A DNA stretch of 41,827 nt from Schoenoplectus triqueter. Taxonomy: Eukaryota > Streptophyta > Magnoliopsida > Poales > Cyperaceae. The translations under genes were made by a program, and so were the position numbers. Positions 10,872 to 21,742 of this stretch are shown here, piece by piece. The notes under the pieces were generated by a model. The model was not told the DNA's origin. It was given only the letters and a program-made list of their open reading frames with translations, and did not search any database. The stretch spans positions 1 to 41,827 of the forward strand of contig CAXKVV010000645.1 in NCBI GenBank assembly GCA_964058805.1. Direction: 5' to 3'. Numbering within the stretch: position 1 is the first letter of the stretch; each line of letters begins with the position of its first letter.

Positions 10872-13684
10872 TTATGTTTATGCGACGCCAATACCGCATA
10901 AACGACAATTCGGGCTCCCGAGGCGATAACGCCCTAGGAGAGTGAGCGTGCATAAGCACGTACTCTGGTCTGCTAAATCTGGTAATTCACCTTACTAAAT
11001 AAAAACAAACGGATAATTATGTCTTCAGTTGCCATATCGCCAAAGGAGATAACTACTCGTGAATTAACAAATCGAAATCAAATGGGAGCCTACACTGTAC
11101 CAACCAAGGGTCAGAGGACCGCATCCCGTAAAAGTATCAAAACGAAATATAATAAATGGAAGCCTACACTGTACCCACTAAGGCCAGTGGACCGCATCCC
11201 GACTTTCTCTGTACCAACTACGGGCCAAAGGAGAAAGCCCTTCGGATAATATTAGGATCCTAAATAAGCCGGATAAATATAATAATATAGTATCACGAAC
11301 TAGATTCCAGTCTCGGATATGGCTGCCCACACTAAACACTGAAGTACACGGTATCCTAAAATGCTCAAATTTGGATTAAAAATTTAATCATATTAAGAAT
11401 AATAAAAGTATAATATTGATCAAAGAAAAAACACTCCGACACAGCCGAACCCGCCAAATGACGTGATCGGTGGATAATCCGACAAGCACAGATGCGCAGT
11501 ACATATACATACCGGTGGGTCCCACGGGCCTATGGGTCACCGTACGTAACCACAACGGTCTGGTTATGCAAGACAACTTAGACTGGGAATTACCCGGTCC
11601 GCCTCTCAGCACTCCCATGCATTTAATGCATGATTAACTTCCTAGCTTAATTAATAATTAGTAATAGTAATAATATTTTCCTAATAAATATAATCTACAA
11701 CTTGAATTATTTAATTCTATCTGATCCTATCTCAGGACTATTTCCCGAATACTACTCCTATCCTGTCTACGTGCAATATGACATGATATGACATGCGAAT
11801 GCGGGTATGTCTCGAATATGCTGGTCAATTTACCGGATGCAAATGACAGGTCAGATTCAGTCTCTAGTTAAATTTGGACAAAAATATCGCAATTCAGATT
11901 TATTTTAAAAATATTTTATTTTCGGTTTGGGTTCCTAATTCTGAAGAAAGAAAATGAATCTCAGGAAACCGTACTTGGGAATATTCGATCAGGTCGGTAG
12001 TGTCAAAATGCTTAGTCTCCGGTGACACTCACGGTCTCGTCAGCCGTCTCATCCTGAGTGTAGTCGTTGGTCGGCTCGTCAAGATAAGACTCGATAACCT
12101 AGGAAGTCAAAGTAAATTAATTTGCGAGTATCCTATTCACTTTGGGTCTGGTTTGGTCAAGGTATACCGGACCCTCAATTGAAATTATCATATTTAAGTT
12201 CATATTTTAAGATTATATTTTATTTTAATTAATTAAGCTAACTAATTATTATCACTTATTCAAATTAAATTATAATTAGAATAATTAATTATTTAGGAAT
12301 AGAGAAATCTATTAATATATAATGTTTGTATATTAAGTATATTTAGTATTACTCTCATTAATTTAAAAATAGAGAAATTAATATATATATATATATATTA
12401 TAATATTATTATTCTTATTCTTATTAAAAATAGAGAAATTGACTACTATATATTTATATATTTATATATTTATTAATATTATTCTATTATTTAATAGAGA
12501 AGTTGATTAATAGATATTTTATATATTAATTAATGTTATTCAATTATTAAAATAGAGAAATTGATTAATATATATTTTATATCGTAAATTATTATACTTT
12601 ATTTATTATTCTATAACTCCTAGTTATTATATTATATTCTCTAATTTTATCTCATTTTATATTTTAATATTATTTTCATTAATTAGAAAATATATTATAT
12701 AAAACTAGAATTAAAAATAAAGAATCAAATTAAAAGAAAATAAATTCAATTAAACCTAAATTTAATTAATGTTTTTATTTAATTAAATGTGTTGGTGTTT
12801 AAATGTTCGGGATCATACGCTGACTACCAAATCATTGGTGCCAATGCACCGATATCCCGAATCGGGGGCAGTCAGGGAATATAAATCATTTCCCGAATAT
12901 TACAGTTTACGTTGTCGTCCATGGATACCGCCTGACCTTTCGGGGCGGCTTCCAATTTATTAGTCCAATTTTTAATTATCCACTTTTAATTTCCTTGACA
13001 CTTTTACTATTCAGCCTTAATTATTATAATGTTAATCTTAATTAAATCTTAATCAATTGAAATTCATCTATCGGCCCAATAGATTGTACTTATTAAATCT
13101 TGATTATTGATATAGCCCAACTCCCAAAATTTTCTTCTAATTCCACTTATCCAAGGCCTCACATTTAAATTTTTTTACAGCCCAATAAATCTATCAAACT
13201 CATATCAGTCCATAACTACTTCAAATAACACTATCCGAGATAATCAAAGGCCAGTAAAAAAAAGGTTTGTTAGGCTACTCAAATTCATCATAGGATTAGG
13301 GCAAGGCACACAAGGGAACCAGTATACACGCCAACAGTATAACCAGGCTGACAATACAGTGGTCATGTATCGAGTACCAACATAGGCCCAAATGTAATAC
13401 CAATCACTACCCTTAATTAGATTTTAAACCAGCACACACATATAGCAGAAAAATCACATCAGCAACAGAAACAGGGATGGAGGGGCCAGACAAGCGTAGT
13501 ATCCAACAAGGTTTCAAAGGGACTAATAGCCAACCAGAAATTCGGCATAGAGGTAACATATACAAACGGATGTATCAGTAAATAAGCTAGCACAACACAA
13601 GCAAATTTCTAAGCAACAAGAATCACACCGAGACAAGGCAGCAGAGGCCCTTTTCAGAACTGAGTCAAGTGATGGGGACAAAGC

Positions 13685-14090
13685 CCTTGCATCACTGGCA
13701 CCAGTCGGTACCAGTGTACCAAAGGAAAATCGCAAGTAGTAAGCAAAAAGGGACTTAAGGCAACAATATTATTTGCTCAAACAAATGGCAGCAACCAAAT
13801 AGAATCGCACAATTGATGCAAAACACGAGCTCAAACAAGAACAGATTATATTACATGGATCAGCAAAGATTTTCAGCAAAACAAGGCGACACTTCGCATC
13901 ACTGGTACTAATCGGTACCAGTGTACCAAGGCACAAACAATAACCCAAGAGCAGACCGCAACAGCGGTATAGACCAGTGATAAATCACCAGTAGAACAAC
14001 CGATTTCAAGCAACCAATAATAATCCACGAGGCCACCCAACAAACACACAAATAAAAATATGGGTACCACTGGTACGAATTGGTACCGAG
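13685..14090. repeat. Three spaced copies of a GGTACC-centred motif
   Basis: Variants of CACCAGTCGGTACCAGTGTA occur at about 13691, 13906 and 14070, spaced roughly 165-215 bp apart inside the long LTR. Each contains the palindromic core GGTACC. They may be protein-binding sites or remnants of a longer-period duplication. Confidence 0.5.
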
Positions 14091-15215
14091 CCCAAACAGC
14101 AAGCAGTCACTGAAACACACCTGGCATAACAACCACCAAACAAGATAAGGTCGGGCTCAGCCCAACACACGGCTCTCACAGCCGGGAAAATAAGGAAAGA
14201 GGTTACCGAGGGTGTTGCGCGGCCAGATCGTGAGCCAAGGGTGAGGCGGAAGGGTGCCTTGTGCTAGGCGGTTTGGCCTCAAGTTAGTGGCACGGTGAGA
14301 TTTTTTTTTTTGGCAGCAAGTCGGGACAGAGGGGTGTCACTCGGCGCCGCTGGTGTGGTGGCCGAGCTCAAAGAGGCCGGAGGCGAGGCGCGCGCCGATC
14401 GGGTGAGGGAGAGGAGGGTTTCCCCATATTGTGTCGACAGGAACAAAAAGAAAAAAGGCAAATGAAAATAAGGAGGCAGGGAAGAGATCGGTAGGAAAGT
14501 AACCCAGAGGAGGTGCCTTCGGCGGGGGAGAAAAGAAGAGAAGTAGGGGAGGCGGTCTCGCAAGAGAAAGGGAGAGAGCAGTAGAAGGAAAGGGGACGGG
14601 AAATGGGAGATAGGGGTGACGCAGCGGAAAAAAGAGAGAAACGAGGGCAGAGGGGGGAAAAGAGACCCGAAAAGACAGAAAAGACAAAAAATAAAGAAAG
14701 GAAAGGGAGAGAGAGAAAGTCTTTGACTTGGAAATCAAATAGATTTTTCGTGATCGAATACGTACAGTCATTCGCATGATCATCAAATTCTCAAATTTTA
14801 AGTTAATAGAAGTAATACATCAAATCGACAAACGTCAAATGGATAATTACATGTCTGATCAGTTTTCGAATTTGAATGGATCAGTCCATTTAAAAATTCT
14901 TAGTTATAAATTTTAGGTTTTAATAAATCAAGTTTTTCTTAGCTAATTAATTAACTAATTAATTATAATAATAATATTTATTTATTTATTAATATTATTT
15001 ATATTTATATATTTTTTTATATCATCGTCAGCTTTTATATTATTTAAATTTTAATTATTGATTCATTATTTATTTAAATTTAAAAATTAAATTTATTGTT
15101 ATTCTTATTACATATATATATTTATATTGTTATTTACTAATTTATGTTAAATTAATTTTTTTATTTGCTTAATTATCATTATTTCTTAATTTAAATTTTA
15201 TGGTTTAACATAAAT

Positions 15216-15525
15216 TCTCCGAACAAATCGCCTGTTGGTGTCAATTGAGTCGTCCAACTCGATCGTGATTTTCTCACTCCCGTCGTTGAATAGCTTGTCG
15301 AAGTATTCTCTCCATTTATTCTTAATCTCCTAATCCTTCACCAAAAGTCTATCAATCTCATCCTTAATATATTTAACTTGATTGAAGTCTCTTGTCTTCC
15401 TTTCTCGAAATTTAGTCATCTTGTAGATATCATTTTCGCTCTCTTTCGTATCTAATTTCCGATATAACTCCGTGTATACCTGACCCCTTGCTTCGCTCAC
15501 AGCTTTCTTTAATATTATGTTCATG
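15216..15525 (-). mobile_element. RTE LINE, 5' part of the split copy
   Basis: The minus-strand frame 15524-15330 contains KKAVSEARGQVY and DTKESENDIYKMTKFRERKT and ends in IDRLLVKD. The decayed continuation below it (WREYFDKLF and DDSIDTN-like) is the linker before the RT domain of plant RTE elements. Upstream of about 15525 nothing more of the LINE is recognised, so the endonuclease is missing: the copy is 5'-truncated, as is usual for LINEs. The frame continues at 10069 on the other side of the LTR insertion, with a stop where the family has Gln in IQESEV. Confidence 0.85.
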
Positions 15526-17189
15526 ATTCATATAATGCAAATATTATGTTTTTAAAATAAGATTAAATTTGACTTACATTTCACTATATAATAAACGATT
15601 TTTAATGCACTGCCCAATGATACTCAATATTATATAGAACTGATTGTAAGACCATCAATTTTGTTTAATAATATACATATAAAATTACTTTTGAAATTTA
15701 AAAATCATCACTAAAATTGTGAAGATTACCTTTCCAAGTGATTCCTCTCTTGAAAATTTTATGTAAGCAGAATCCATGTTTGGTCCATAAACTTTTTATT
15801 TGAATCAATTGATTTTTGTTCTTTTTGGAAAAAAAAAATATTAAGTAAAGCAAATGGTCCACTGGTCCTGACCCCACCATAACTATACAGTATTATTGAA
15901 CCTCTCCAGCCGCAAGAAATCCAAATTCTAAAGCAAGAAGATAGTATTATAAATTTATGTCGTGTCATGTCATAATGTTGTTAAAGCACATCGTGTCTCG
16001 CGTCGTATCTAAAAATGATAGAGATACAATATAAATAAAACATACGTGCCAACTATATTGTGCTTAATCATATTATGTTTATATAATATGATGTCTTAAT
16101 TGTGTTAAACATATCTTAGTCGTGCTAGATTACTAAAAAAAATTAGAAAATTAAAAATTAAAAAAAATGAACAAATTTTGATAAAATGGTCAAAAAATGA
16201 ATTTTTTAAATACTGATATTTTAAAAAAATATATTTTAAATTTATGAAATTTTAGAAATTCATAAAAACATAAAAATATAAAAACGTAAAAAATATGAAT
16301 ATTTTTTAAAAATATAAAATTTATAAATTATCTTTTATATTTTCAGACTTAAAACTGACTATGTTAGAAATAAAGGCAGAGTTACTAAATATTATAATTT
16401 AAGAAAATTAAATCTAAATATTTAAATGAATTAAAATTTATATTTTAGTCCTTAAAAATATTTCGAAGGGTTGTACATATATTCATGTTCTTCATAATTG
16501 TACATATATGAATTTGAGCACATTAAACTATTTGATTAGTATATCCCTAGAAAATAAATCTATAACAGACGTGCAACCCAAATGACAGGCTACAATGCAG
16601 CCATGATATCTATCCTACCCGTGTTGTGTGCAGGCGTGCAACGTGTCAATCGTGTCTATTGATTTTGAAATGAACTACTAAATCATCATCCAATCCAATG
16701 CTTCAGATTATTTTGTGTCTCTGCCCACCATGTCTATCTATGTCATTTATGTCGTATTGTATTTTCATGATGTGCTGTGTCATGCTCCTGTATCGTATCA
16801 TGACATATTTAATTCCTATAGCGTGTCATGCCGTGCTCATTTTTTAAAAAATCAGGGCGATTAAAGTATGAGTCCAAACTCATGTTGTACCATATTATGC
16901 TGTACCATCTTTAAATAGTATCATTTCATATCGCACCAGTCATGATAGACACAAATTTAGAACTCGTTTAGGGTCGAGTAATTGCATTCGCAACTAGCAA
17001 TTGGGTGACACCGATTGGTTAGTTCCTCTGACCCACGGATTGCGAACCAGAAAATAAATTTGGACCGTCAATGATCTTCCCATCCCTCAATCGCTACATC
17101 CTCTTGCCCCCACGGATTGGCATTTCATTCAAACTACTTAATATATAAATAAACCAACCACTTTATACACCTTTCCCGTACTCTCCAAC
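15526..17189. other. AT-rich intergenic DNA with GTGTCATG-rich arms
   Basis: No gene is seen. About 15955-16135 and 16700-16965 are rich in GTGTC, TCATG and CGTAT words (for example GTCGTGTCATGTCA, CGTGTCATGCCGTGC) and flank a very AT-rich stretch at 16135-16480. This resembles a decayed plant transposon with subterminal GTGTC repeats, but no termini or target duplication could be fixed. Confidence 0.35.
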
Positions 17190-17477
17190 CTAATAACAAG
17201 ATTCGTGAATAATTCATTTTTCATTTTTAACCGAATATTTCATAAATAATTTGTCAGTTTAATATATAGTGCGTTTTTTTGGTCAAAAAAATATTTTATT
17301 CACGAATCATTTGGCAAAAAAATACATTATATATTATTTTATATGAAATTTTATAGTTTTTAATATATTTTTAATATTTTATTTATATTATATGAAACAA
17401 ATTATTTCTGAATTATATCTGTATTATACCTGAACGTCAAATTTTTGATCTTGCCGAAATTTTCCCGAATCACGAAT
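17190..17477. repeat. AT-rich dispersed repeat, family A copy 2
   Basis: This is the second copy of the repeat at 1237-1520, in the same orientation. It begins near ATTCGTGAATAATTC and ends GAATCACGAATT, an imperfect inverted pair. It ends directly against the first recognisable codon of the histone H2A pseudogene. Confidence 0.6.
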
Positions 17478-17980
17478 TTGGATGGTGCTTCTCGCATGGT
17501 GAAGGAGCTGCTGGTCGCAATGGAGGTGGCCTGAAGAACAAGCCCATTTCCAAATCTGTCAAGGCTGATCTCCAGTTTCCAGTCGGGTGTCTCAGTCGGT
17601 ACCTGAAGAAAGGCTGATACGCTGATCGTGTTGGTTCTGGTGCACCTGTCTATGTAGCTGCTGTGCTCGAGTACCTTGCTGCCGAGGTACAATTCTAATT
17701 CTACTAATTTTGCCTCTCTTTTTTTCTTTTGTAAAACCATGAAATCGTGTTAAAGCTTTAATCTTTTGTTTCTGCTCTGTAGTTGTTGGAATTGGCTGGG
17801 AACGCTGCACGGGATAACAAGAAGAACAGGATAATACCAAAGCATGTACTTCTAGCGATAAAGAACGATGAAGAGCTCTGGAAGCTTCTCAATGGAGTCA
17901 CAATTGCTTCTGCTGGAGTTACGCCAAACATTTGCTCGGAGCTTCTTTCAAAGAAGAAGGCAGAGAAGTCTTCAAATTAA
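17478..17980 (+). pseudogene. Histone H2A pseudogene with intron retained
   Basis: Exon 1 (17478-17686) encodes [18 protein letters not shown], then RYLKKG, and GSGAPVYVAAVLEYLAAE. A GT-AG intron (17687-17782) follows. Exon 2 (17783-17980) encodes [20 protein letters not shown] and [16 protein letters not shown] and ends EKSSN, stop. This is the H2A histone fold with the plant-type intron. Several defects show decay. The start codon position reads TTG at 17478-17480. A single-base loss near 17501 breaks the frame of the N-terminal tail. There is an in-frame TGA at 17615-17617 where H2A has Arg (KKGRY). Conserved residues are also changed: the FPVGRI Arg is Cys, and the Gly after NDEEL is Trp. 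It is not a processed copy because the intron is kept. No SPKK tail is present. Confidence 0.9.
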
Positions 17981-18555
17981 GGAGCCAAAAGTAATCATCT
18001 GAAGCGAAATCTTTTAGGGAAAAAAAACGGAAATAGAGGATCGAGGTGCTAGTTTTTGTATAGTTTTAGTAATTAATCATGTGATGTTATGGCACTCTAA
18101 TCTAGTGATGAATTGATGATGAATGTGTTTGTTTATGTGACAATGAAGATCATGATCTTCCATTTCTATGATTTGGTCTCTTTATTTTAATGTTTGCAAA
18201 ATTTTCTGGTGATATTTTGCTCGAATTTTGGGAATTGTCAATGAATTACAATTTGGCCAATTGGGATCCTTACTGGGTAGACGTCTTTTATTTTTGGACA
18301 TCACACAGTTTAAGTAAAGGTAATTTTTAACAAATGTTGTTGAAAACTAAGAAATTGGGAAATCAAATCCGTCTTTGAAATAGGAAATGTCTTTTTTTTT
18401 AAACTATATATGTTTTCTTAATTCAAATTCAATATTTATATTTTGTTTTTCTAAAAGAAAATAATAGTTGATATTTTGTAGTCAGAGAAGAATATTTATT
18501 TTGAAAATTTGGAAGTCCATGGAGAAACCCCGTATATGGCCAGGGTAACAATAAG
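17981..18555. other. Flank of the H2A pseudogene
   Basis: This is probably the former 3' UTR (up to about 18180) followed by AT-rich intergenic DNA. No other feature is recognised. Confidence 0.4.
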
Positions 18556-19000
18556 CAGGGGCGGACCCAAGGTTATCCAGGGGGGCACGTGCCCACCCTG
18601 GATTTTGAAAAATAGTGTTTTTCGGTAATGTTTTCGGCACGTGCTCCCCTTAGAAATTTTTTTTGCCCCCCCCCCCTTCTGAATTGTCTGGTTATTTTTA
18701 TTGAGAAAAAAATATTTAATACCATGCATAATGAAATAATTATGCAAAGATATCAAAATATAAAGTTCCTTAGTCGAAAACTTTCTTCATCAACTTGATT
18801 ATCTATTACTTTGAGCTTTATTTTATTGTTATTTTAATATATAAAATGTTATTATTTAATAAAAAAAATATTAGTTAAGTATATATATTAAATTATTAAT
18901 TTTTTTTTATTTAGTACCCGATTAGTTAATGGGTTTGAACCCGATAAGTCATTACAATCCGATAATTGCCCCCCTAATCAAAATCCTAGATCCACCACTG
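18556..19000. mobile_element. hAT-type MITE, 445 bp
   Basis: The left terminus is CAGGGGCGGACCCAAGG and the right terminus is CCTAGATCCACCACTG, imperfect inverted repeats. An 8-bp target duplication flanks it: ACAATAAG (18548-18555) and ACAATAAT (19001-19008), 7 of 8 identical. Just inside are GGGGGGCACGTGCCCACC-type palindromic stretches and poly-C/poly-G runs. No transposase is encoded. Its terminus type matches the element in ALG10 intron 2. Confidence 0.85.
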
Positions 19001-19061
19001 ACAATAATCTTCTTTATTTTTGAGTTGCAAATGAAAAAATATACCAGATTGATATATTGGT

Positions 19062-19135
19062 GGGTCATCAGCACATACGACTATTATCTTGTCATGTTTC
19101 TCTCCCTTTGAAATGCAAAATGCATGCGTTGAAAC
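19062..19135 (-). pseudogene. Fragment duplicated from the pyrophosphatase gene
   Basis: About 72 bp closely match 23096-23167, which spans the 3' splice site of intron 5 and the first 14 or so codons of exon 6 of the pyrophosphatase gene (region encoding [15 protein letters not shown]). Shared blocks include GGGTCATCAGCACATAC, CTATTATCTTGTCAT and TTTCTCTCCCTTT. Flanks on both sides do not match. Because intron sequence is included, the copy came from genomic DNA or unspliced RNA. It lies 53 bp from the end of a hAT MITE. Confidence 0.85.
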
Positions 19136-20719
19136 TCATGAATTCAAACATGAGCATCCGATGCTGCACGACACTACATTTTTCTGAAAAATATAGATAC
19201 GACACAAAGGACACGGGTTCAATTTGATAACTATCATACAGAAGAACAACATACGATCATATATATCATTATGGCTCGGTTGTGTTTCATTTGGATGAAT
19301 TCAAGATTCTCAGCTCGAATTCTATCCATCTATGTACTTTCTACTGTTCACTAAGGCCACGTGATCACAGTTCTCCCCCATAAAAACATTATAGCACATG
19401 ATTGTTATTGTTTTCAGTCCTTTAAATTTATTTTTTATGACTTCAAATTTTAATTAGAGGGGTGTGTTTTTTACGGCCCCATCTATTATTAGATAAAAAA
19501 TATGATAATTCATTATCATATAAAAAAAAATATGACAATGTATATAAATTCACATGACTATAGTAATGAGAGTCTTCAATAGTCAAATGAACATAAATAA
19601 TTATTTTTTTAACATATCTAATATGTATTATAAAGTGTCATATCTAATTTAAATTGTTTGAAGTAATTAATATTCATAAAATAGTGGATCCTTAAATTTT
19701 AAGACATTTGATGTGATCGTTTTTTAATCCGCGGTCTAAAATCTATGACATAGATTTTCAGAGACCGGCTCATATTCTACCTGTATATTTGACCGTGTCT
19801 AACGTATCTTTTGACCGTATCCAAAGTGTGTTAATATGTGCTGTGCACGTGTCCGACACATGTTGACAGGTTTGGCTCCTTGATGAGTGTATCCATAGCT
19901 AAAAACTAAGCACGCTGATCTATTTTGTGCATGTCTGAAATTTTTTATGATTTTTACATGGAATAATTTGTTGTATTTGTACTTGTCGGATAATAACTTT
20001 TTGTAGTCAATTCTTTGTCAACTTTGCAACAGTTATCAATGACCGAATATTTCTCAAATTAAAGGTACATGGGACATTATAAAATTTCGATAACAAAAAT
20101 AATTAAAAGTTAGATTCCTAAAAAAAATGCTCGCATTGTTAAGAAAAGTGGCGGAGCTTGACCAAAACCTTTTAAGGGGTTAAAATAATTTGATGCAGAT
20201 ATAAGATATGAGATGTTGGGGCTCTATAATATTAAAATTATAATATAATTTTTGTAAAATACCTTAAATCCTTAATAGCTATATTAGTTTTCAAAAAAAT
20301 TTGGAGAGACTGCGGCACCTCCAGCTGGGACGGTATCAAGTTGGGTGTCCGGCCTTCAAGCACCCTCTTCATATATTAACAAATAAAATTTGTGCAGTAA
20401 AAAATTTTTTTTTTTATCCAAACATTCTATTTTCTTACCTGAAAACTCCATACTGATTATTTCTGCTTCCACCGCCCTCCGTGTCTATTAAGCTCCGTTC
20501 TTGATTAAGAATATAAAAATAATTGAAAGTGGGTGATCACCTACTATTTAATACAAGTACTTCCATAATTGAACGAAAAATTAACGATCAAAATTAGGAG
20601 CAAACTAAGAGAAATATATCGGCACTATGATGTTTTTGTGCTACTGACACATCGTACACTTGTAGTTGATGGTCCTTTTGTAGGCTTCTTTTCATAATTC
20701 TGACAACACTATATTATTT
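19136..20719. other. AT-rich intergenic DNA
   Basis: No gene is recognised. A GTGTC/GACAC-rich part (about 19760-19880, with CACGTGTCCGACACATG) resembles transposon subterminal sequence. A GTGGCGGAGCTTGACC block at about 20149 resembles the CAGGGGCGGAGCC hAT terminus, but no partner end or duplication was found. Confidence 0.4.
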
Positions 20720-21081
20720 GGGGTCAAATTTTGCTATTATTTTTGACAATAATAGGGTCATATTTTTAATTCTAAAAAATTTAAAAATATTTTTTTTATA
20801 GATATATTATTTTATTTGTAGATGGATAGCCTATGAAATTTTATGTAATTTCATTAATGTTTGATAGTTCATAAAAAAATCACATTTAACATTCTTTCAT
20901 TAGTGTTTGCAATGATTTCAACATAACGGTTTTTGATGGACTATCAAACATTAATGAAATTGTATAAAATTTCATAGGCTATTAATTTACAAGTAAAATA
21001 ATATATCTATAATTTTTTTATATTTTTTAGATTTAAAATATGACCCTATTATTGTTCAAAAATAATAGCAGATTTGAATCC
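20720..21081. mobile_element. Long-TIR MITE
   Basis: The left end GGGGTCAAATTTTGCTATTA and the right end (inward) AGGATTCAAATCTGCTATTA continue into long inverted arms that share TTTTTGA(A)CAATAATAGG and GTCATATTTT. Inner arms around 20826-20875 and 20938-20990 also pair (CCTATGAAATTTTA; TTAATGTTTGATAGTYCAT). The whole unit folds into one hairpin. It has no coding capacity, and the target duplication is not clear. Confidence 0.65.
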
Positions 21082-21089
21082 TTAGATTT

Positions 21090-21390
21090 GACATATACTT
21101 ATATAGGAACGTGTGAGGAGACATGAAAATGCCGTGAGACCTTTGGTGGGGAATTGAGGATAAAGTCGCATTTTGGTTCACCGTGCTACCATAGAAGCTT
21201 TTAAATGGAAATTGGGGTTGGGACTGTTTTAAGCTGTTTGGGAGGGGTTTTTATATGGGGCAACTTTTTAATAACCGGTAGAAGGTTAGGGTTTTTGTGG
21301 AAAGTTGTAAAAGAAAGTATAATGTTGTACTTGTAACTGTGGAAGCTGAATAAAATTTGCCTACGGGCCTGTGGAGTTCAAAAAAAAATG
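21090..21390 (+). other. Possible retrocopy or 3' end fragment
   Basis: AATAAA at about 21350 is followed about 25 bp later by a run of nine A, as at the 3' end of a reverse-transcribed message. The sequence before it has no recognisable protein. It could equally be chance in AT-rich DNA. Confidence 0.2.
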
Positions 21391-21742
21391 GCTGATACAA
21401 ACATCGGAGGAGTTTCATATTTAATGAAACAGGCGGTAACATTGTGTTTCGTCAGTATTTACACCTAAAAAAATTGAACAATACGAAGATAAAATCATTT
21501 TTTTCATACATATCAATATGGATATTAATATATAAGTAGTAACAATACAAAATTGGTTTGCTCAATTAGGAAACCTGATCTTTTGTCAAAATCACTTTTG
21601 TCATCATCTTTTTGTGTGGTACTCCACTGCATTTTCGTATAAAATAGTAAATCAAACTAACAAATAATAAAGTGCATATTCTGTATATTGGGCCGTGTGG
21701 TTTTGTAATGAAAAATCTTGACATTGAAGAACTCTCAGCAGC

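Larger units (their letters stand above)
10075..15210. mobile_element. 5.1-kb solo LTR-like element inserted in the RTE LINE
   Basis: The element starts TGTCACACCCC and ends GGTTTAACA, so it has TG...CA termini, and the 5-bp direct repeat TAAAT lies at 10070-10074 and 15211-15215. Taking out the element and one repeat brings the two halves of the RTE reading frame together exactly. No gag or pol motif is visible over 5136 bp and the start is not repeated inside. A solo LTR of a family with very long LTRs (as known in Tat/Ogre-type Ty3 elements) is the simplest reading. A large non-autonomous derivative is the alternative. Open frames inside (for example 14279-14786, Ser/Pro/Phe-rich; 11388-11618) are low complexity or short. 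The orientation is unknown. Confidence 0.8.

Noticed and set aside
14279..14786. Two overlapping minus-strand open frames of 94 and 149 codons
   Set aside because: They are Ser/Pro/Phe/Leu low-complexity products of a purine-rich strand inside the long LTR, with no recognisable domain.
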